Assembly: GCF_036763085.1 (NCBI RefSeq)
Contig: NZ_JBAIYU010000019.1
Span: 1-64,000, forward strand
Source of the DNA: JBAIYU01 sp036763085
Lineage (GTDB): Bacteria > Bacillota > Negativicutes > DSM-1736 > Dendrosporobacteraceae
DNA length: 64,000 nt
Direction of reading: 5' to 3'
In this document: one piece after another, positions 26,502 through 35,260 of the stretch
Layout: each line of letters starts with the position of its first letter
How positions within the stretch are numbered: the stretch's first letter is position 1
Translations under genes and position numbers: made by a program
Notes under the pieces: model-generated
The model's input: the letters and a program-made list of their open reading frames with translations, nothing else
The model's database searches: none
Told to the model about the DNA's origin: nothing

Positions 26502-27275
26502 ATGCAGGATGAGAAGTTTTATTATGAACAAATTATCAGTAAGCTAGTTCAAGCAATAGAGGACGAAAAGTCTGTCAAGACAATTAAAGTTGTGCGTAAC
26601 TCTACAATTCAAGGAAGAGTAGGCTATCATGAAGTTGATATCTATTGGGAATTCACGGATGGTGAGATCAACTATAATACGGTTATTCAAGTCAAGGACT
26701 GGAATAAAAAGATTGGAAATACCGAACTTTTCAAATTATTATCAATATTACGCGATATTCCTGGCCAAACCGCCGGTGTTTTAGTTACCCAGCCTGTATA
26801 CCAAAAAGTAACCCACGATTTAGCGAGAGATGTGGGCATTACTTTGTATGAGCTTAAAATGCCTCTTGACCAAAAGGTATGGGAATCGGTGATCGAGAAT
26901 GTCCAAGTAAAAGTAGACGCAGAGTGGGCCAAGGCCGAAAAAGAACGCCTAGGAATGGGCGATCAGCAGATTAAGCTTGGCGGAGAACCTAAAACCTTAT
27001 TTATTTATGATGCTGAAAGAAATTGTATTGATTCAGTTCAAGGTATATTTAATAAATACATAAAAGAAAGCCGCAGCAGAAATGATTATTCTATGCAAAC
27101 CGTCGTTCATGAATTTACTGAACCGGTATTTTTGCAAACCGGCGACGAACTTTTCCCTATGGTTAAGCTCGACAAGATAGGTTTTGATTTAATGTTTTTT
27201 GATTCAGCCGAAGTATCTGGCGGAGAAATGTTAAGTTATATGCTGGATAACGTACTAAATTACTTTAGGAGTTAG
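26502..27275 (+). CDS. Restriction-endonuclease-fold (Mrr-like) protein
   Basis: 257 residues. The N-terminal half shows a PD-(D/E)xK nuclease pattern: G-Y-H-E-V-D-I-Y-W-E-F followed about 20 residues later by V-I-Q-V-K-D-W, then T-A-G-V-L-V-T-Q-P-V-Y. This is the core of Mrr/restriction-endonuclease-like domains. The C-terminal ~100 residues are of unknown type. No methylase or ATPase gene is adjacent, so it is not a standard restriction system. It may be a type IV-like nuclease or a DNA-repair protein. It starts at an ATG with a modest GGTGG site and ends before a clear terminator. Confidence 0.7.
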   Translation: MQDEKFYYEQIISKLVQAIEDEKSVKTIKVVRNSTIQGRVGYHEVDIYWEFTDGEINYNTVIQVKDWNKKIGNTELFKLLSILRDIPGQTAGVLVTQPVYQKVTHDLARDVGITLYELKMPLDQKVWESVIENVQVKVDAEWAKAEKERLGMGDQQIKLGGEPKTLFIYDAERNCIDSVQGIFNKYIKESRSRNDYSMQTVVHEFTEPVFLQTGDELFPMVKLDKIGFDLMFFDSAEVSGGEMLSYMLDNVLNYFRS

Positions 27276-27296
27276 ATCAAATTCAATAGCTTATAG

Positions 27297-27340
27297 AAAA
27301 CATCTGATTAATATTTCGCTTATTTATCAGATGTTTTTTT
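27297..27340 (+). terminator. Terminator of the Mrr-like gene
   Basis: AAAACATCTGAT and ATCAGATGTTTT form a 12-bp stem followed by a T-run. Confidence 0.8.
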
Positions 27341-27426
27341 ATATTGCCCAATATTTAAAGAAGAGCAGGTTTTGATAATCTATGGTGGAAGTTAATAATT
27401 AATAAAGTGCACTAGAAGGAGATAGT

Positions 27427-28842
27427 ATGGATTTCGCAGCGATTTTAGTAAGTCTTGCATTATTGATGATTTTTGCATATAAGGGATATTCAATAATTCT
27501 ATTCGCCCCGTTATTTGCGATGACCGCTTCAATTGGGAGTGGTTATGAAATAATGCCGGTATTTAGTGAGATATACATGACCAAAATAGCTGAGTATGTA
27601 AAAATATATTTTCCTGTCTTTTTACTAGGAGCTGTTTTTGCAAAGATAATGGAAGAGGGTGGTATGGCTAGCTCGGTTGCAGCAGCTATTGTCCGTTCTT
27701 TAGGTAAGGAACGAGCCGTGCTATCAGTTCTGCTTGGTTGTGGTGTTCTAACATATGGCGGCCTAAGTGTCTTCGTCGTAGCTTTTGTCATGTACCCGTT
27801 TGCGGCAATTCTATTTCGTGAAGCAGATATACCTAAAAGGCTAATTCCGGCAACTTTATGGATGGGGATTTTTACTTATGCAATGGTTGCATTGCCTGGT
27901 ACGCCGCAAATACAAAACATAATACCCACTACCTTTTTTGGTACTTCAACTTGGGCTGGACCTATGCTAGGTCTTATTGGTGGGGTTTTATATTTTTGTT
28001 TCGGCTGGGCGTGGATTACATATAGACACAGAAGACTTGCCTTAAAAGGTGAAGGTTATGGTACGCATAGTCTAAATGAACCTAAGCCTGTTAAAGATGA
28101 GCTGCCTCATTGGTCAGTTTCTGCAATCCCGTTAGCTGCTGTCATATTAGTAAATATCTATATGAGCAATCCTTTTCATTGGAATTGGGCATATCATTGG
28201 GATTCAAAGAGTTTAGCTGCTTTAAGACCACTCAATCTTACGCTCCTAAGTTCAAGTGTTGATAGAATTCAGGCTATTTGGTCGCTGAATATTGCATTAG
28301 GAATTGGAATAGTTTGTGCAGCGCTTATCGGTAGAAAAAGAATTGCGAAAAATGGCGGGCTGATTTTCCCGGTTAATATTGGTGCAGTATCATCAGTAAG
28401 TGCTATATTAAATACCGCTTCTGGCTATGCTTTTGGTGCAGTTATTGCGAGTCTAGCTGGTTTTCAAACAGTAAAGAATGCTTTGTTTGAGCTAAGAATT
28501 GGAAATAGCCCGCTATTATCAGAAGTGGTAACTACAAATATAATGGTTGCGTTTGCTGGATCATCTTCTGGAGGAATAACTATTGCGTTAGGCATGCTCG
28601 GTAAAGAATGGTTGAACTGGGCTAATGCCGTCGGTATCCAGCCGGAGGTGGTGCATCGAATTGCGTGTTTGGCCTCAGGTGGTTTAGATACTGTTCCCCA
28701 CGGTGGCGCACTAGTTACGCTTATAGCAGTATGCGGACTGACGCATAAGGAGTCTTACTATGATGTATTTATACTGACTTTAATGAAAGTAACAGTAGGG
28801 TTTCTTGGAGTTTTAATTTATACAACAACTGGGTTGATTTAG
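27427..28842 (+). CDS. GntP-family permease
   Basis: 471 residues with about twelve hydrophobic segments. Features include an N-terminal Y-K-G-Y-S-I-I-L-F-A-P segment, G-C-G-V-L-T-Y-G-G-L-S-V-F-V-V, A-L-P-G-T-P-Q-I-Q-N and A-S-G-G-L-D-T-V-P-H-G-G-A, typical of GntP/gluconate-type proton symporters. It probably imports an organic acid such as gluconate or a hydroxyacid. AAGGAG lies 6 bases before the ATG. No sugar-acid kinase or dehydrogenase gene is adjacent, so the substrate is open. Monocistronic by appearance. Confidence 0.85.
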   Translation: MDFAAILVSLALLMIFAYKGYSIILFAPLFAMTASIGSGYEIMPVFSEIYMTKIAEYVKIYFPVFLLGAVFAKIMEEGGMASSVAAAIVRSLGKERAVLSVLLGCGVLTYGGLSVFVVAFVMYPFAAILFREADIPKRLIPATLWMGIFTYAMVALPGTPQIQNIIPTTFFGTSTWAGPMLGLIGGVLYFCFGWAWITYRHRRLALKGEGYGTHSLNEPKPVKDELPHWSVSAIPLAAVILVNIYMSNPFHWNWAYHWDSKSLAALRPLNLTLLSSSVDRIQAIWSLNIALGIGIVCAALIGRKRIAKNGGLIFPVNIGAVSSVSAILNTASGYAFGAVIASLAGFQTVKNALFELRIGNSPLLSEVVTTNIMVAFAGSSSGGITIALGMLGKEWLNWANAVGIQPEVVHRIACLASGGLDTVPHGGALVTLIAVCGLTHKESYYDVFILTLMKVTVGFLGVLIYTTTGLI

Positions 28843-29010
28843 TTTTCATCAGACTGTACTGTTAAAATTTCTTTGATGTATTTAATTCGAATTTAATGAA
28901 GAAAATACTTGTATACTGAACTTGAGATTAAAGAAAAATTTTCTCATGTGAAGTGACCAACTATATATAATCGGAGTAATACTTTTACTTATAAAAAGGT
29001 GGGGAATAAG

Positions 29011-29427
29011 ATGTTTTGTACAAGCTTGGATAGACATCGGGACTTAGGACTTTTACTGCTTAGATTTGGGATTGGAATAATGTTCATGTATCATGGATGG
29101 CCTAAAATTATGGGTGGGACAGCTACCTGGGCCAAGCTGGGAGGAGCGATTAGTAATTTCGGGATCACGTTTTTTCCAGTATTCTGGGGGTTTATGGCAG
29201 CCTTTGCTGAGTTCGGAGGCGGACTATTGCTTGTATTAGGACTTTTTTTCCGCATAGCAAATTTGTTGCTAACCATAACTATGATTGTTGCTATAAGCAC
29301 TAAGTTTGCTTCAGGCGTGGGGTTTGCCGGAGCCGCCCAACCAATAGAGCTGGGTATTTTATTCCTTAGCCTAATCTTAATTGGCCCTGGTAAGTATAGT
29401 TTTGACGAAAACTTCCGACGAAGATAA
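29011..29427 (+). CDS. DoxX-family membrane protein
   Basis: 138 residues with four hydrophobic segments. The N-terminal L-L-R-F-G-I-G-I-M-F-M-Y-H-G-W-P-K-I-M-G-G and the middle F-A-E-F-G-G-G-L-L-L-V-L-G-L are hallmark DoxX/YphA sequence. Members are small integral membrane proteins linked to redox or thiosulfate metabolism; the role here is unknown. AAGGTGGGG 6 bases before the ATG at 29011 sets the start rather than the GTG at 28999. It is followed by a strong terminator. Confidence 0.85.
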   Translation: MFCTSLDRHRDLGLLLLRFGIGIMFMYHGWPKIMGGTATWAKLGGAISNFGITFFPVFWGFMAAFAEFGGGLLLVLGLFFRIANLLLTITMIVAISTKFASGVGFAGAAQPIELGILFLSLILIGPGKYSFDENFRRR

Positions 29428-29460
29428 TTTAAAAGAACAAAATTGCATGGATTAATAAAA

Positions 29461-29501
29461 CAGTGCTTGTCACATGATGACAAGCACTGTTTATTTTTTT
29501 A
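29461..29501 (+). terminator. Terminator of the DoxX gene
   Basis: CAGTGCTTGTCA and TGACAAGCACTG form a 12-bp perfect stem followed by TTTATTTTTTT. Confidence 0.9.
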
Positions 29502-29529
29502 AAAAAGCAGATAGACAATCTAGAATATA

Positions 29530-29558
29530 TTGACATATTTAATAATATAAATGATAAT
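29530..29558 (+). promoter_or_regulatory. Sigma-A promoter of the kinase/receiver operon
   Basis: TTGACA (29530-29535) and GATAAT (29553-29558) are separated by exactly 17 bases. Predicted transcription start near 29565. Confidence 0.7.
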
Positions 29559-29566
29559 ATGAGTAA

Positions 29567-29581
29567 TGATTATCATTATCA
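29567..29581 (+). promoter_or_regulatory. Fur-box-like operator at the kinase promoter start site
   Basis: TGATTATCATTATCA differs at one position from the 7-1-7 Fur consensus TGATAATnATTATCA. It covers the expected transcription start just downstream of the -10, a good position for repression. A PerR or Zur site is the alternative. Confidence 0.6.
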
Positions 29582-29624
29582 ATTATATTATGGATTTTGA
29601 AAATTTAGGTTGAGGTGCGCAAGA

Positions 29625-32105
29625 TTGAAAATCAAAACTAGGTTAAGTGTTATTTTACTTGTTTTTGGGGTTATGCCCATATTAATAATGTTTTGGGTGG
29701 CCACTCAGTCAGGATTAGCTGCAAATAAATCTTTCCACAGTGCTGCGGCTTTTGCGTTAATGGGGATAGTGCTGGTTGGACTGATTGCACCAGGCTTTAT
29801 TATGCAATTCTTTTTCACAAAACACTTAGATAAGATTAAAGCGTTTTGCTTAGATGTTAAAAAGGGACAGTACGAGGTCCATCTCCCAGTACCTAATTCA
29901 GGTAAGGATAGCGGAAGTGAAAACGAATTTATAGAGCTTATGCGAAATATGAACTGGATGGCCCATTGTATTAAAGTAAATGATATGGGTTTAAGACAGG
30001 CTTTAGTTGAATTGGAAAATTCTCAAAAAGAAATTGGCCAGCAAAAGATGGCGTTAGAGAAGATCAATGAGGAGCAACTAATTGTCCAAGCCCAGCTGGA
30101 AGGAAAAACGCAAGAATTAACAGAGGTTGTTAGCAAATTGCGCAACCTAATGGATAACACGGGACAAGGATTTCTATCCTTTGGTGCTGATTTAAGGGTC
30201 GTTGGTGAATACAGTGCCGAATGTGTTATGATTTTCAATCAGGAAATTAATGGCGAATCAATTCCTAAACTATTATATCCAAATGATAAGAAGCAGCAGG
30301 TATTTTTAGAGGCGTTATTTGCGAAAATTTTTAATGAAACAGATGACTTTTTAAGAGAAAATTATCTGTCATTGTTACCAGCGGAAATAATTTTAGATGA
30401 ATTATTTATTAGTGTCGCCTATAGAATAATTAATCGCTCGGGATCAGATCGGAAGGAGATTCTTCTCATACTTACTGACATAACCGAGCGTCGTGAAATG
30501 GAAAGACAAATCCAAGATGAAAAGAATGTTCTCGCAATGGTAGTTCAAACAGTTACACATTATCAGCAGTTTATAAAGTCGACTCATGAATACAAGGCTT
30601 TTTGTGAAGAGGAACTACCTAGTATATTAGAAGCAGATATAACGGCTGCAGAAAAGCTTAGTACAATCTTTAGGCATATTCATACATGGAAGGGGACTTT
30701 TGGGCAATTAGGACTAGACCGACTTGCAACTAAACTGCATAACTTGGAAAATGATCTTGCTAATATTCGCAGTAATGGAACTTCAGAAGTTTGTGATGAG
30801 GATTTACGAAATTGTTTTTGTCAGTGTCTGTCAAGTTCAATGTATTTATGGTTGAATGAAGAACTGCAGATTTTAAAAGGGATTCTTGGCGAAGGATTTT
30901 TTGTAAAGGAAGATACTGTCATTGTTGAAAGTTCTAAGCTAAAACAATTAGAAGAAAAAGTAAAGCGACTATTGTCGCCTTGCCAAGCAAGTCAACTTAT
31001 AACCGATCTGCGTCGATTGCGCTACAAACCTTTTAGAGAATTGCTTAAAATGTATCCTGATTATGTTATAAACATTGCTAATAATCAGGGCAAAGATGTA
31101 CACCTATTCGATATTACTGGATCAGAATGTCTGGTTGAACCAGAAAAATATAGTAATTTTGCTAAGGTTCTTACCCATGTCTTCCGAAATGCAGTGGCAC
31201 ATGGCTTGGAAACTCCAGATGAGCGTTTTGAAGCCAATAAAGACATTAAGGGTAGGATTGAATGCGTAATAGATGAAACAGATGATTGTATTGTTGTAAC
31301 AATCTCTGATGACGGACGAGGCATTGATGCTGAGCATATTCGTGATATTGCTGTTGCAAAAGGGGTCTGCTGCCAGATTGAAGCTGATAAGCTATCGAAA
31401 GAAGAGGCGGTTGGTATGATTTTTGCCGATGGTTTCTCTAGTGCGGCTAGTGCTAGCGACCTGGCAGGACGAGGCGTAGGCCTAAATGCCGTACATGAGG
31501 AGGTAGAAAAACTAAAAGGTTATATCAAGGTCGAAAGTGATATAGGAAGTGGTACAACATTTACATTTGTGCTGCCTAAACTTCACCAAGCTGTGCGGTA
31601 TAGTTTTGCTAGTTTTAGTAATCATGTTCTTAATCAAACTAATACCTACTTGCAACAAGAGTTTGGCATATCTGAAACTAAGGTGAGCGCAATTATCTCA
31701 AACCAAAGTGTTGTTCCAATGAGGAATATTTCTACGTTTATTGATATCCATGGAATCCTAAGAGGCAGATTAATGATAAGTGCGGACGAAGCGTTAGCAG
31801 CTCATTTATTAAACAAATTTTATCCGGAAGATAATACTGTTACTTACGAGAAACAATTGATTGAAAGTACGTTTGCCGAAGTATTTAACACGATTGTTGG
31901 TAACTCGTTACAGCAAATATCTGATTTAGAAGGTATTGATATCGGACCACCTGTTACGGTGTGGGCAGAAGGTGCATCGGCTAATTATGCTGATGCCGAG
32001 ACTAAAACCTGGAATATTGATACTGATTTAGGACAGATATATTTTAGTTCAATATCCTTTGAAAATGACAAGGAGGATTCAAATGGCACGTGTATTAGTG
32101 GTTGA
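29625..32105 (+). CDS. CheA-like HPt histidine kinase fused to a CheX-like phosphatase domain
   Basis: 826 residues. Order: two N-terminal membrane helices (about 5-25 and 40-65), a coiled coil (about 120-170), a PAS-like segment (about 175-285), an HPt domain with phospho-acceptor motif H-T-W-K-G (about 353-357), a HATPase domain with N box HVFRNAVAHGLE, G1 DDGRGID and G2 GRGVGLN (about 515-650), and a C-terminal domain (about 660-815). That last domain holds E-S-T-F-A-E-V-F-N-T-I-V-G-N followed by a Pro-Pro about 20 residues later, the CheC/CheX phosphatase signature. No CheW-binding or P2 domain is present. Kinase and phosphatase activity thus appear to be in one chain. It starts at TTG 29625 with GAGG 9 bases upstream. 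It overlaps the receiver gene by 23 bases. Confidence 0.85.
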   Translation: MKIKTRLSVILLVFGVMPILIMFWVATQSGLAANKSFHSAAAFALMGIVLVGLIAPGFIMQFFFTKHLDKIKAFCLDVKKGQYEVHLPVPNSGKDSGSENEFIELMRNMNWMAHCIKVNDMGLRQALVELENSQKEIGQQKMALEKINEEQLIVQAQLEGKTQELTEVVSKLRNLMDNTGQGFLSFGADLRVVGEYSAECVMIFNQEINGESIPKLLYPNDKKQQVFLEALFAKIFNETDDFLRENYLSLLPAEIILDELFISVAYRIINRSGSDRKEILLILTDITERREMERQIQDEKNVLAMVVQTVTHYQQFIKSTHEYKAFCEEELPSILEADITAAEKLSTIFRHIHTWKGTFGQLGLDRLATKLHNLENDLANIRSNGTSEVCDEDLRNCFCQCLSSSMYLWLNEELQILKGILGEGFFVKEDTVIVESSKLKQLEEKVKRLLSPCQASQLITDLRRLRYKPFRELLKMYPDYVINIANNQGKDVHLFDITGSECLVEPEKYSNFAKVLTHVFRNAVAHGLETPDERFEANKDIKGRIECVIDETDDCIVVTISDDGRGIDAEHIRDIAVAKGVCCQIEADKLSKEEAVGMIFADGFSSAASASDLAGRGVGLNAVHEEVEKLKGYIKVESDIGSGTTFTFVLPKLHQAVRYSFASFSNHVLNQTNTYLQQEFGISETKVSAIISNQSVVPMRNISTFIDIHGILRGRLMISADEALAAHLLNKFYPEDNTVTYEKQLIESTFAEVFNTIVGNSLQQISDLEGIDIGPPVTVWAEGASANYADAETKTWNIDTDLGQIYFSSISFENDKEDSNGTCISG

Positions 32106-32838
32106 TGACGCATTAATGATGAGGAAGGCTATAGGAACCATGCTTACCAAAGCAGGTCATGTAATTGTTGATGAGGCTGCGAATGGTGAACAGGCGGTCC
32201 AAGCCTATAAAAAACATCGTCCGGATATAGTTACAATGGACATTACCATGCCAGGAGTAGATGGAATTACAGCGTTAACACAAATAGCAGCTTACGATCC
32301 CGAGGCAAAGGTTATTATGGTCAGTGCTTTAGGGCAAAAACATAAAGTTTTTGAAGCTTTGCAAAATGGTGCAAAAAGCTACATCTTAAAACCATTAAAA
32401 GAAGATAAACTGATTTCAACTATTAGCGAAGTTCTTGGTACTGATAGTAGTGACTACAATAGGGGTTTAGCTAAGCTAGTAAGCTCTCAAGTGGCAGTGA
32501 ATCAGCCAGCATCACAACTGCAATATCTAATCGAAAATCGGGATGGAGTATTATACATAACTATACTAAAGGAACTTACCGGTTCTGATTTTGCAGAATT
32601 TCAATGGGCTGTTTTGAATCAGCTAGACCAGTGTAAGCAGATGATACTTAACTTAACTTACAGTAATTCGTTGAACACTCTATCTGCAGGAAAGTTTGCT
32701 GATGTTATGTCAATTATTTTAAGAAGCTGCTCACTTAGAGTAATTTGTTATACACGAGATTATACAATGTTTTTCCGCAATGAATCTTCTTTGCAAAATG
32801 CTGAGTTTGAACTGGTCAAAAAACAAGCTGTTTTATAA
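32083..32838 (+). CDS. CheY-type receiver fused to a STAS-like domain
   Basis: 251 residues. The receiver (1-120) has the acidic pair D8-D9, phospho-acceptor Asp at about 53 (T-M-D-I-T-M-P-G), the V-S-A switch residue and L-K-P Lys. Residues about 140-245 read like a STAS/anti-sigma-antagonist domain: D-G-V-L-Y-I-T-I-L-K-E-L-T-G, then M-I-L-N-L-T-Y-S-N-S-L-N-T-L-S and R-V-I-C-Y-T-R-D. No DNA-binding domain is present. AGGAGG is 6 bases before the ATG, which lies inside the kinase gene, so translation is coupled. It is the obvious partner of that kinase; the output is probably a protein-protein switch (inference). Confidence 0.82.
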   Translation: MARVLVVDDALMMRKAIGTMLTKAGHVIVDEAANGEQAVQAYKKHRPDIVTMDITMPGVDGITALTQIAAYDPEAKVIMVSALGQKHKVFEALQNGAKSYILKPLKEDKLISTISEVLGTDSSDYNRGLAKLVSSQVAVNQPASQLQYLIENRDGVLYITILKELTGSDFAEFQWAVLNQLDQCKQMILNLTYSNSLNTLSAGKFADVMSIILRSCSLRVICYTRDYTMFFRNESSLQNAEFELVKKQAVL

Positions 32839-32881
32839 TCAGAATAAAAATGCACACATAACGAGCGCAGTTTAAGCCGAT

Positions 32882-32927
32882 AAAAGCACTATAGCTTTGT
32901 CCTCTAAGAGCAAAGCATAGTGCTTTT
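32882..32927 (+). terminator. Terminator of the kinase/receiver operon
   Basis: Arms 32882-32899 and 32911-32927 pair over 17 bases with one bulge; T-rich end. Confidence 0.8.
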
Positions 32928-33018
32928 CTATTTATGATCAATCTTTTCCCTTAATGCATAAAAAGCTCATATCCGCAAATAGTAGCATTAGGTATACAGT
33001 TATTAGAGGGGAATATTG

Positions 33019-33732
33019 ATGGAAATTTATCAGGAAATTTCTAAACAATTTAGGCGTTTATATGCTAGGAAGGATTCGCAAAGGTTAAGAGTCATTGATA
33101 CTTCTAATATATTTTGGCAGCAGATAGCCAGTGGCTTAAGTGATGCTAAGGTTTTAGATGCTTCTATTTTGCTCAATTCTGTATCTGATGTTTGTCGATA
33201 TACTTATAATTATGAGCGAATTGTAGATTATGCAAATATTTCACCTCTACACAATTCTACTTGGGTGGAGCTGACTGACTACGAAACATACACTAATTTA
33301 GCAGCCTTTATTCTTTATCAAGACACAAATGGTGAAAGCTTTCTTATAAACGAGGCTAAAGAGCGTGGCATTGGCAGAGAATTTAAATGGAAGTGTCTAA
33401 CGCGCTGCTTTATGAAAAGAGGATATGGCAAAACGGTGCCATTTAAGTGGGAATGGATAGAATATATTGATGAATCTGGGCAGTCGGTAGGCAGTCTTAT
33501 GCAGCCAATTAGTTTACCAAGCGGCATTAGCCAAAATGCAAATGAAGATTTTGAATTGACTAATCTAAATCATCAAGATTTGTGTGCTCTTGTTGCTAAT
33601 TTAGGACTTTTTACGATTGATATGATCAATAATAAATTGGCTAGCTTAAGTGATCATTCCAGCACAGGTTTTCATTCGCCTATTGTAAGTAAAGGGAATA
33701 AATTTGAATATCAAGTTGTACAACTCCATTAG
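33019..33732 (+). CDS. Hypothetical protein, 237 residues
   Basis: No family recognised. The protein is soluble, with mixed helices and strands and no signal peptide or membrane segment. It contains several Trp/Tyr/Cys-bearing stretches, such as G-R-E-F-K-W-K-C-L-T-R-C-F and P-F-K-W-E-W-I-E-Y-I-D-E. AGAGGGG is 7 bases before the ATG at 33019. It follows the kinase/receiver operon but is separated from it by a terminator, so it is probably an independent unit. Codon use and composition resemble the neighbours. Confidence 0.7.
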   Translation: MEIYQEISKQFRRLYARKDSQRLRVIDTSNIFWQQIASGLSDAKVLDASILLNSVSDVCRYTYNYERIVDYANISPLHNSTWVELTDYETYTNLAAFILYQDTNGESFLINEAKERGIGREFKWKCLTRCFMKRGYGKTVPFKWEWIEYIDESGQSVGSLMQPISLPSGISQNANEDFELTNLNHQDLCALVANLGLFTIDMINNKLASLSDHSSTGFHSPIVSKGNKFEYQVVQLH

Positions 33733-33741
33733 TAACATTTA

Positions 33742-33766
33742 GCTGCTTAAGTGAGCAGCATTTTTT
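33742..33766 (+). terminator. Terminator of the 237-residue gene
   Basis: GCTGCT (33742-33747) and AGCAGC (33754-33759) form a short stem followed by ATTTTTTT. Confidence 0.7.
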
Positions 33767-33780
33767 TGTTTTAAGAAGGA

Positions 33781-33818
33781 AAAATGTACAGTTGCAATAA
33801 GCAGCTCTGTACATTTTT
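33781..33818. terminator. Second hairpin between convergent genes
   Basis: AAAATGTACAG (33781-33791) and CTGTACATTTT (33807-33817) form an 11-bp stem. A/T flanks on both sides suit termination of the minus-strand MFS gene. Confidence 0.65.
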
Positions 33819-33850
33819 AATCTGCTATTTGATTAAATTTAAATTAGCAT

Positions 33851-35062
33851 TTAATAAGACTGAGTGGATTGTTTGGTGGGGATCTTAATGAACATTGCTG
33901 AACCTAAATTTAATAAAGCAATCAATGCACCGCCAATAAATACGTATTTATAACCATTGGGACCATTGTTATACCATACCATACCGCCGACTAAAGGAAG
34001 AAACATAGTAACTATATGGTCGATACTAGTACCCAACGACAGAGTGGGTGAAACGTCCTCAGGCTTTAGAGCAATTTTCCTTAAATAAGTGGCACGAGCC
34101 ATGCTGACAGAGCTTAAAGTTTGATCAAGGACATAGCAGGCATTTATTATGAATAAAGCAAAACTTGAACTGAAAATATCGGCAGTAAAGGCATAACCTA
34201 AACAAACGAAGAAAAAGGCGATTGCTTCGCTTGTTAGAACAAACTTTTCACCAACGTTATCAATTAAATAACCGATTAAAGGCTTAACGAATATACCGGT
34301 TATAGAAATTATAAAGAAGAGCATTGTCATTGTGGTTACAGGTTCTTTAAAAATATCTACTAATACCCATGGACCAAATGTGATAAAAATTTGTTTCCTT
34401 GCACCAAATAAAACACAAAGCCAATAATACAAACGGTATTCTTTTCTAAATATAAACCTTGTTTTATTATTAGACTTAGCTGCAGGTGTAATATAAAAAA
34501 GCAGAAGCGCGGCAATTAAGAATGAGACAGCACCAATTGTAAATGATGTCGTATAGCTAATATTATAAAATTTAAACAAAGCCCATAGGACGGCACTGCT
34601 TACGACAAGGGCAGCTGTGTTTAACGCGCTCATTTGACCGAGTTTTTTACCAACTTCGCCATCCTTTGCAAAACTCATTCCGATACTATTAGCCAACGGC
34701 ATATACATGTGCTGACCCATGCTATAGATAAATATAACGATAACAACCATGAAATAGTCAGGCGGAATAAAACCTAGTAAAAACATGCCTATAGCAGCTA
34801 AAATATTAGCAACTACGGCTATCCGTACATCACCTAAGGCATAAAGTGAACCAATTACTAGGAATACTAGCAGGCCAGGCAGCTCTCGGGGAACCTCAAG
34901 GGCAGAACGCTGGAGGATAAGCATATTTAAATGTTCTTTTAAATAATTAGTTAATGTAGAACCATCAACACTTTGGCTAATACCGATAAAGACGCTCGCT
35001 AAGAGAAAAAGCAAATAGTCCCGATTGGTATTTTTAAATTTCGAAATTAGTGTAGTTATCAT
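33851..35062 (-). CDS. MFS transporter
   Basis: 403 residues with about twelve hydrophobic segments. Loop motifs are partly conserved (G-Y-L-I-D-N-V-G-E-K-F-V in the second half), and the N-terminal half lacks a clear canonical GxxxDRxGR, so it is a divergent MFS member. AGGA is about 7 bases before the ATG. It is divergent from recQ. Substrate unknown. Confidence 0.75.
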   Translation of the reverse strand: MITTLISKFKNTNRDYLLFLLASVFIGISQSVDGSTLTNYLKEHLNMLILQRSALEVPRELPGLLVFLVIGSLYALGDVRIAVVANILAAIGMFLLGFIPPDYFMVVIVIFIYSMGQHMYMPLANSIGMSFAKDGEVGKKLGQMSALNTAALVVSSAVLWALFKFYNISYTTSFTIGAVSFLIAALLLFYITPAAKSNNKTRFIFRKEYRLYYWLCVLFGARKQIFITFGPWVLVDIFKEPVTTMTMLFFIISITGIFVKPLIGYLIDNVGEKFVLTSEAIAFFFVCLGYAFTADIFSSSFALFIINACYVLDQTLSSVSMARATYLRKIALKPEDVSPTLSLGTSIDHIVTMFLPLVGGMVWYNNGPNGYKYVFIGGALIALLNLGSAMFIKIPTKQSTQSY

Positions 35063-35260
35063 AGAATCATCCTATCTTTTACTTGTACCAGTCCGTATCA
35101 ATAATAATATTATCAGTGCTAAACCTTTATTACAATACGCACCAATAGGTAAGAGGACTTAAGCTAAATGGTAGCGAATTTTAAAACAGAGCATTGAAAT
35201 ATGTAATGCTTCTGGGAATTAGATACCCAGTTATTAAGAAGGGCAGGTCCCAGAGTAATT

